Positions 1 through 4,099 of a stretch of 5,373 bases of DNA are shown piece by piece. The position numbers were made by a program, and so were the translations under genes. Source of the stretch: Thermoplasmata archaeon (GTDB taxonomy: Archaea > Thermoplasmatota > Thermoplasmata > Lutacidiplasmatales > UBA184); assembly GCA_030039865.1 (NCBI GenBank), contig JASHUS010000073.1, positions 1 to 5,373 of the forward strand, written 5' to 3'. The notes beneath the pieces are model-generated. The model did no database searches. It worked only from the letters and a program-made list of their open reading frames with translations, and was not told the DNA's origin. The first letter of the stretch is position 1, and each line of letters starts with the position of its first letter.

Positions 1-457
1 CGATCTGTGGCCCGAGCGAGCGCGGCCGACGCCGGCGTGACTCCTCGAGGAATCGCAGGGCGACCCCGTGGAACGTCTGGACCCCGACCGGTCCGCGGGC
101 GACCCGCCCGCGCCGCACCCGGCGCACCCGGTCCATCACGAACGTCCCGCCGTTCTCGTTGTGCGCGACGAGAACGTCGCGATCGGGGGACAGGGTACGC
201 GCGGCGCGCCAGGAGTACGCGAGGCTCGGACCGTAGGGCAGTCGGACGGGTGGCCGCGCCGGGACCGGGACGCCCCGCATCCCCTCGCACTCCGACGGCC
301 GCGTAAGCTCGCCGTCGAGGACGGGGAAGTAGACCTCGACGTCGTGACCGGCGCGCACCATCCGACGGCCGAGTGCGGCGACGATGTGCGCGACACCGCG
401 ACTCGACTCCTCGGGAGGGTGCGACGAGAGGAACGTGATGCGGAGCGATTCGACCAT
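1..457 (-). CDS. Family 4 glycosyltransferase, N-terminal part (cut by window edge)
   Basis: The reading frame opens at the ATG at 457-455 and stays open to the left edge, giving the first 152 residues. It begins with a hydrophobic beta strand (LRITFLSSHPPEESSRG, residues 5-21), then a helix (VAHIVAALGRRMVRAGHDV) and a second strand (VEVYFP). This is the Rossmann opening of GT-B glycosyltransferases that scan for a partner sugar acceptor and use nucleotide sugars. Residues 127-137 (QTFHGVALRFL) match the conserved 'T-HG' segment of the GT4 N-terminal domain. The donor-binding C-terminal domain lies outside the window, so substrate and product cannot be named. It follows the nuclease gene by 42 nt on the same strand. 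No Shine-Dalgarno sequence precedes the ATG and no other in-frame start lies just upstream. Likely roles are glycolipid, exopolysaccharide or protein N-glycan assembly at the cytoplasmic face of the membrane; this is inference. Confidence 0.82.
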   Translation of the reverse strand, partial: MVESLRITFLSSHPPEESSRGVAHIVAALGRRMVRAGHDVEVYFPVLDGELTRPSECEGMRGVPVPARPPVRLPYGPSLAYSWRAARTLSPDRDVLVAHNENGGTFVMDRVRRVRRGRVARGPVGVQTFHGVALRFLEESRRRRPRSLGPQI

Positions 458-499
458 CGCAGGGGGCGACGAGACGCTCCGGGGCTTGAAGGGTCTGGC

Positions 500-1294
500 T
501 CACTCGGGCGGGAGGGGAGCTTCGATCTCGGGAGCGGCGAGCTCGCCGGGCGGCAACAACCGTTGCGTGAGCTCGCGTACCGCGTGTGCGAGCAGGGGCT
601 CGAGGTTCACGGTGTCGGCGCGGTTGTAGCGCACGAGCCGGTCGAGCGCGGCCGGGTTGCCCCGCCGGTACTCCTGCCAGAGCCGCACGGCGTCGAGACC
701 GCCGACCCCCTCGACGCCGGCCCGGTCGCCGATCGCGAGGCGCTCTTCGATCCGTTTGAGCCCGCCGGCCTGCCCGATCCGGTAGAGCAGGAAGCGCAGG
801 TCGATATGCACGCTCGGCGGGCGGATGCCGGGCAGCGCCACCTCGAGGAAGGGGAGGTCGAACCGGCTCCCGTTGAACGTGACGAGCACCGGGAAGCGGC
901 GGAGGTACGCCGGCAGCTCCTCGAGGTCCTCGCCGGCGATGAACGAGCGGGTCGCGCCGCCCCCGTGGACCGCGACGACCGTGACGATCCCGGCGTAGGG
1001 CGAGAGACCGGTCGTCTCGATGTCGAGGAACGCAGTCTCCCGCGCGAACTCCGGATAGAGGCGCCAGTGCTCGCGGTCGGGCAGGTGGCGGCCGAACCAG
1101 GCGACGTCCCGCTCGGCGAGCGCGGACTCGCTCGCGTCGACCTCCCGCCGGAGCCGCTCGATGGTGCCGGGCGCGAGGCCGAGCGCGGCGCCCCGGCGCG
1201 GCAGCTCCTGCCAGTCGCGGACCCCGACCCGCCAGAGCTCGGCCTCGGTCGCCGGGCCGATCCCGCTCAGGTGGACGAACGTCGAGCGGAGCAC
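500..1294 (-). CDS. HhH-containing RNase H-like DEDDy exonuclease (YprB-type)
   Basis: The protein has 264 residues. Residues 8-31 (HLSGIGPATEAELWRVGV...) form a helix-hairpin-helix DNA-binding element with the typical GIGP turn. Residues 88-235 form a ribonuclease H-like 3'-5' exonuclease domain of the YprB/RNase_H_2 type. Motif I is FLDIETTG with Asp91 and Glu93. Motif II is FNGSRFDLPFL with Asn141 and Asp146. Motif III is YNRADTVNL, with Tyr223 and Asp227 in the YxxxD spacing that marks DEDDy enzymes. All four expected acidic metal ligands are present, so the enzyme should be active on nucleic acid 3' ends in the cytoplasm; its real substrate is unknown. The start is a GTG, the first start codon after the TAA of the preceding gene 24 nt away, and it places the HhH motif eight residues in, as usual for this family. 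Third codon positions are nearly all G or C. Repair or RNA turnover are the likely roles by family. Confidence 0.88.
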   Translation of the reverse strand: MLRSTFVHLSGIGPATEAELWRVGVRDWQELPRRGAALGLAPGTIERLRREVDASESALAERDVAWFGRHLPDREHWRLYPEFARETAFLDIETTGLSPYAGIVTVVAVHGGGATRSFIAGEDLEELPAYLRRFPVLVTFNGSRFDLPFLEVALPGIRPPSVHIDLRFLLYRIGQAGGLKRIEERLAIGDRAGVEGVGGLDAVRLWQEYRRGNPAALDRLVRYNRADTVNLEPLLAHAVRELTQRLLPPGELAAPEIEAPLPPE

Positions 1295-1315
1295 GAGCGG
1301 CCGACCGCGGCCCCG

Positions 1316-1323
1316 ACTTTAGG
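1316..1323 (-). promoter_or_regulatory. Possible box A for leaderless nuclease transcript
   Basis: The minus strand reads CCTAAAGT here, a rare AT-rich patch centred about 26 nt before the GTG at 1294. Archaeal TATA boxes sit about 25-27 nt before the transcription start, so a leaderless mRNA beginning at the GTG would fit. The patch includes the TAA stop of the upstream gene, which by itself makes it AT-rich, so the evidence is weak. Confidence 0.22.
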
Positions 1324-1744
1324 TTGAGCGGGCCGGCTCGGGGCGTGGGTCGGCGGAGTCCACCGGCAATGGGCCGATCGGCGCGACGAGCTCCTTCACC
1401 GCGGCCCAGAACCGGCGGACCTCCTCGCGGGGGAGCCGCTCGTGATAGAGCGGCGCGCGGCACTCGGCCTCGAGGAGCTCGGGGTCGTCGGAGTCCCAGA
1501 TGAGGCGCACGATCCAATCCCCGTGGTCGGCCTCGAACGCGTAGACCTTCTTCCTCGGGTCGGTCACGACGGGGTTCGGCTCGAGGATGTCGAGCGGCGG
1601 CGACGGGAGCGGCGGAGGTCCGGGCGTGAGCATCATCGGCGCGGGCGGCGGCGGGACCTTGAGCCGGATCCACGCGACGACCGGCCAGCGGGTGCGCGGG
1701 ACGCCGAGCGACGGCACGGGTCGTCGGAGCCCGAGCGGGGCCAA
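1319..1744 (-). CDS. Hypothetical proline-rich small protein
   Basis: I do not recognise this 141-residue protein. Residues 1-30 are basic and mixed. Residues 31-50 are a proline tract with 12 prolines in 20 positions. Residues 65-123 look folded: a strand (KKVYAFEA), a Trp-containing strand (GDWIVRLIWD), and a helix (LPREEVRRFWAAVKELVAPIG). The tail is again rich in proline and charge. No signal peptide, membrane segment or metal motif is visible. The start is uncertain. The longest form uses a TTG at 1744, a GTG lies at 1717, and the first ATG pair is at 1636/1633, which would give about 105 residues and keep the folded part. Third positions stay GC-rich back to the TTG, favouring a long form. 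The gene lies 18 nt after the secreted-protein stop and 24 nt before the nuclease start, so it may share their transcript. Confidence 0.6.
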   Translation of the reverse strand: MAPLGLRRPVPSLGVPRTRWPVVAWIRLKVPPPPAPMMLTPGPPPLPSPPLDILEPNPVVTDPRKKVYAFEADHGDWIVRLIWDSDDPELLEAECRAPLYHERLPREEVRRFWAAVKELVAPIGPLPVDSADPRPEPARST

Positions 1745-1762
1745 AAGGCCACCGGGGACCCG

Positions 1763-2668
1763 TCAGCTCTCCGCCGTCCGGCCGATGTCCCGGAGGAACT
1801 TCAGCACGTCCGAGTTCGCCCCCGGTCCCCACCAGAGATAGAGCGAGGTCAGGCCGTCATGCGTCAGCAGCCGAGTGCAGTTGTACGCCTGGAGCGGACT
1901 CACCTCGTTCGGCGTCACGGTCGAGTTCACGCCGAGCGTCACCTGGAATGTGGGACCGGTCGGTGGCAGGACGCTCGCGTACTGGCCCAGCACGTCGTCG
2001 ACCGCCTCCGTCCACCATGTCATGTTCATCCGGCAGTACGTCTGGCTCTGGATCACGAGCTGGTCGACCGCGTCGGCGAGTTCCCCGTAGTTCCAGTCGT
2101 CCGCCTTGTAGGTCCGGAAGAGGATCGGGCGCCCCGTCGGGTAGCCGACGCTGACGAGGCCGTGCGCGAGCGCGATCGTGTTCGCCTCGTCGAAGTTCGC
2201 GAGCGTCACGTTGAACGACGCGTTGAACTCGGGCTCGTAGCCCGGCTCGTAGTCGTAGTAGATCCCGCTCACGAGCGGGCTCGCCTCTTCGGCGAGCGTG
2301 AGGTAGTGCGCGAGCCCGGCCGTATGCTCGTAGATCTTCGCGGTCGGGTACTCCTTGTGGAGTTCCTTCGCCCAGAGGTTCAACTCCGTGACGTTGAGCG
2401 GCACCGTGGACGGGCTCCCCGAAACGAGGTCGAAGGAGTCCCCGGCCCGGATGTAGGCATGGTCCGAGTGGATGAGGCTCTCCACCTCCGCCGAGCTGTT
2501 CGCGGCGAACGTGATCGCGATGGAAGGGAGCGCAGCGGGCCGGGCGATCACGACGAGCGAGGTCGGCGATCCGGCGACCGGCGGCAGGCCGATGACGAGC
2601 GCCGCCGCCGTGGTGAGGACCGCCAGGAGCGCCACGCGCGCCCAGCGGGAAGTGCGCTTCCCGGTCAA
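1763..2668 (-). CDS. Secreted, sequon-rich protein, possibly TIM-barrel-like
   Basis: The protein has 301 residues and no family I can name. The N-terminus is a clear export signal: basic residues Lys4, Arg5, Arg8 and Arg11, then a hydrophobic core at about 12-29. The rest has no second membrane segment, so it is either secreted or held by the uncleaved signal. Seven N-glycosylation sequons are present (Asn57, 92, 149, 153, 215, 248, 263), far more than expected by chance, which suits an archaeal exported glycoprotein. Cys212 and Cys264 are the only cysteines and could form a disulfide. Strand-like segments GIYYDYEPG (135-143), LVSVGYPTG (171-179), QLVIQSQ (203-209), FQVTLGVN (241-248) and SLYLWWGPG (275-283) recur at intervals seen in TIM-barrel glycosidase-like folds, and DYEP resembles an acidic active-site strand; this is inference only. 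The TTG start is the only in-frame start after an upstream stop that keeps the basic n-region; a GTG at codon 12 would lose it. It lies 62 nt after the propeller gene. Confidence 0.8.
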   Translation of the reverse strand: MTGKRTSRWARVALLAVLTTAAALVIGLPPVAGSPTSLVVIARPAALPSIAITFAANSSAEVESLIHSDHAYIRAGDSFDLVSGSPSTVPLNVTELNLWAKELHKEYPTAKIYEHTAGLAHYLTLAEEASPLVSGIYYDYEPGYEPEFNASFNVTLANFDEANTIALAHGLVSVGYPTGRPILFRTYKADDWNYGELADAVDQLVIQSQTYCRMNMTWWTEAVDDVLGQYASVLPPTGPTFQVTLGVNSTVTPNEVSPLQAYNCTRLLTHDGLTSLYLWWGPGANSDVLKFLRDIGRTAES

Positions 2669-2673
2669 GCGGC

Positions 2674-2689
2674 GGGCCCACCGGGGCCC
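2674..2689 (-). promoter_or_regulatory. GC hairpin just before the secreted-protein start
   Basis: GGGCCC occurs at 2674-2679 and again at 2684-2689 with a four-base spacer. Because GGGCCC is self-complementary, the copies can form a six-bp all-GC stem ending five nt before the TTG start codon. If the transcript extends upstream, this stem would hinder ribosome access. In DNA this GC-rich, such short stems also arise by chance. Confidence 0.25.
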
Positions 2690-2690
2690 C

Positions 2691-2700
2691 TACGTTAATC
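2691..2700 (-). promoter_or_regulatory. Possible box A before the secreted-protein gene
   Basis: The minus strand reads GATTAACGTA here, the only AT-rich patch in the 62-nt gap. Its centre is about 27 nt before the TTG at 2668, the position expected of an archaeal TATA box for a leaderless mRNA starting at the TTG. The match to a consensus box A is poor, so this rests mainly on position. Confidence 0.3.
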
Positions 2701-2730
2701 CTGTCGATGGGCGCGGAAACGCACCCGCCG

Positions 2731-3804
2731 CTACGACGTGACCTCCACGTAGCCGTCGTCGAAGCCCGTTACGTACATCTCGCCGATCGCCGCGTCGTAG
2801 CAGATCCCGTTGACGCCCGCGACGGACATCGTCTCCTTCTTGACGACGGACAGGCCCGAGGATCCGCCGAGCAGCCAGACCTTGTCCGCCGAGAGGCTGG
2901 TGACGTAGATGTCGCCCGTCGTCTGATCCCAGGCGACATCAACCGGCTCCTTGATGCCCGAGATCGATCCGTCGACGTACGGCCCGCTGGTCAATCCCGA
3001 CGCATAGTAGACGGTCACGTTGTTCGAGCCGAAGTTGGCGATGTAGGCGTCGCCGTTGGCGAGATCGATGTCGACGCCTCGGGGATCCGCCCCCACGGGC
3101 AGGGTGGTCACCGAATACCAGTCGCCGATGGGAACGCCCGGCTCCGGCAGCGTGACGACGGAGACCGTGTCGCTGCCCGAGTTGGCCACCCAGAGTTGGT
3201 CGGTCTCGGGGTCGACCGCGAGCGCCTGGGGGTCCGGTCCGACCGAGATGGAGCCGGTGTCTTCGAGGGCCGGCAGGTCGATGATCGCGACGGTATCGCT
3301 CGCCTCGTTCGCGACCAGAAGAGTGCTGCAGAGGGGCCCGCCCGTACACGTCGAGGACGGCTGGTAGGTGACGCCCCAGGGGCCGTCGAGCCCGGTGATC
3401 GTGCCCACGACCGTCGTGCCCGAGATCTCGTAGACCTGATCGAGGCCGAAGTCCGTCACGAAGACGTAGTTGTCCTGCGGATCGAAGATCGCCTGCACCG
3501 GCTCGGCCCCGCTCCTAAGGGGGATGCTCCCGACGACGTCGCAGGTCCCGCTGAACACCGTGATGTTGCCGGAGTAGAAGTTCGGAACGTACACGTAGCG
3601 GTTCGCGGTGTCGTAGCCCGCGTACTCGGGGCCGTCCCCCGTGAAGCACGTCGGCTTCGCCGCGGTGAGGATATCCGGCCGCTGGGTCGGGACGGCCGAA
3701 GTCGCGGCCGGGACCAACGTGAGCGCCAACAGGGCGCCCACCGCGAGCACGATCCCCAACGCCGTCGCGAGTCTCGTTCGTCCCCCACTGATTCCACCGC
3801 GCAT
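2731..3804 (-). CDS. Secreted seven-bladed YVTN-type beta-propeller protein
   Basis: The protein has 357 residues from the ATG at 3804. The frame is open further upstream, to a possible start at 4014, but that extension is arginine/proline-rich and would bury the signal peptide at residue 80 or so, so the ATG is preferred. Residues 1-37 are an export signal with Arg2, Arg9 and Arg11 followed by a long hydrophobic core (residues 12-36). Then come seven YVTN-like repeats with starts near residues 70 (YVYVPNFYSGNITVF), 113, 162 (LLVANEASDTVAII), 204 (LWVANSGSDTVSVV), 253 (AYIANFGSNNVTVY), 299 (IYVTSLSADKVWLL) and 343 (MYVTGFDDGYVEV). Seven repeats match a complete seven-bladed propeller, closing at the very C-terminus with no anchor or sorting tail. 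Sequons lie at Asn80 and Asn262. Such proteins are extracellular or surface-layer associated and usually bind proteins or sugars; no catalytic residues are evident. It is the first gene of the minus-strand run. Confidence 0.88.
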   Translation of the reverse strand: MRGGISGGRTRLATALGIVLAVGALLALTLVPAATSAVPTQRPDILTAAKPTCFTGDGPEYAGYDTANRYVYVPNFYSGNITVFSGTCDVVGSIPLRSGAEPVQAIFDPQDNYVFVTDFGLDQVYEISGTTVVGTITGLDGPWGVTYQPSSTCTGGPLCSTLLVANEASDTVAIIDLPALEDTGSISVGPDPQALAVDPETDQLWVANSGSDTVSVVTLPEPGVPIGDWYSVTTLPVGADPRGVDIDLANGDAYIANFGSNNVTVYYASGLTSGPYVDGSISGIKEPVDVAWDQTTGDIYVTSLSADKVWLLGGSSGLSVVKKETMSVAGVNGICYDAAIGEMYVTGFDDGYVEVTS

Positions 3805-3814
3805 ACTCGTTTCG

Positions 3815-3839
3815 TCCCCGGGGCCGGGGGCCCCGGCGA
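3815..3839 (-). promoter_or_regulatory. Very stable GC hairpin in front of the propeller start
   Basis: CCGGGGCC at 3818-3825 pairs perfectly with GGCCCCGG at 3829-3836 around a GGG loop, and two more pairs (3815-3816 with 3838-3839) continue past a single C-C mismatch. On the minus strand the core stem ends 13 nt before the ATG at 3804. If it lies in the mRNA leader, it could limit translation or mark an upstream transcript end. No U-run follows, so an ordinary terminator is unlikely. Confidence 0.4.
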
Positions 3840-3859
3840 GGGAACGGGTCCCGGCTACA

Positions 3860-4057
3860 TCAACCCCGGTGAGTGGCGCCGATCCGGCGCGCTCGGGATC
3901 GAAACTCCTCCGATTCCGCCGTCGGGGTATCCGATGAAACGGTCTGTTCTTCGACTTGTGTGGGTGCAAAAATCTGCTCCTCGATCGCGGTCCACCTGGG
4001 CCGAGTGGCTGCAATGAGGTAATCGGCCGACACCATGCGGATGAGGCGTTCCGTCAC
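3860..4057 (-). CDS. Doubtful small ORF, 65 residues
   Basis: A GTG at 4057 opens 65 codons ending in TGA, 55 nt before the propeller start and on its strand. I recognise no family. The protein would be hydrophilic and acidic in the middle (AIEEQIF...QVEEQTVSSD, then ESEEF) with a basic end (RSRARR). About two thirds of third positions are G or C, well below the neighbouring minus-strand genes, which argues against a native, long-resident gene. The upstream frame is closed by TAG at about 4070, so it is not simply the tail of a gene cut by the TnpB element. It could be a small accessory protein, a degraded gene, or chance. It fills most of the stretch between the propeller gene and the TnpB gene, where nothing firmer is visible. 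Confidence 0.2.
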   Translation of the reverse strand: MTERLIRMVSADYLIAATRPRWTAIEEQIFAPTQVEEQTVSSDTPTAESEEFRSRARRIGATHRG

Positions 4058-4099
4058 CGTGCCGGACCCCTAGTCCACTCGCTCCGTTTCGTTCGCCCC
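4058..4099. other. Presumed left flank of the TnpB element
   Basis: This short stretch precedes the TnpB start and has no recognisable TATA box, Shine-Dalgarno motif or terminal hairpin. The left end of an IS605-family element should lie here or within the preceding 150 bases, but no end sequence or target-adjacent motif can be fixed from one copy. A weak AT patch (CCTAGT) lies about 28 nt before the GTG and is the only promoter hint. Confidence 0.25.

Noticed and set aside
68..1327. Long plus-strand ORF of 419 codons
   Set aside because: It is antisense to the glycosyltransferase and the nuclease, whose motifs are clear. Its protein is arginine/aspartate/glutamate-rich with no fold, as expected of a shadow frame in GC-rich DNA.
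1739..1750. GGCC-AAAA-GGCC inverted repeat at the stop/start junction
   Set aside because: A four-bp stem is too short to be a terminator, and the T-run lies in the loop rather than after the stem.
500..2668. Three consecutive genes in one reading frame separated only by single stops, suggesting a split polyprotein or readthrough
   Set aside because: Each has its own start, composition and unrelated features, including a signal peptide on the first; sharing a frame has a one-in-nine chance here.
1442..2698. Long plus-strand ORF of 418 codons
   Set aside because: Antisense shadow of the hypothetical and the exported protein genes; the product is highly charged low-complexity sequence, while the minus frame has a signal peptide and sequons.
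3805..4014. N-terminal extension of the propeller protein to 427 residues
   Set aside because: The extra 70 residues are arginine/proline-rich without conservation hints and would place the export signal internally; the ATG at 3804 starts a standard signal peptide.
2707..4017. Long plus-strand ORF of 436 codons
   Set aside because: Antisense to the seven-bladed propeller, which is clearly the coding frame.
3999..4028. GGCCGA/TCGGCC inverted repeat as a possible left-end hairpin of the IS element
   Set aside because: Only six pairs with an 18-nt loop in GC-rich DNA; no matching end sequence is available to support it.
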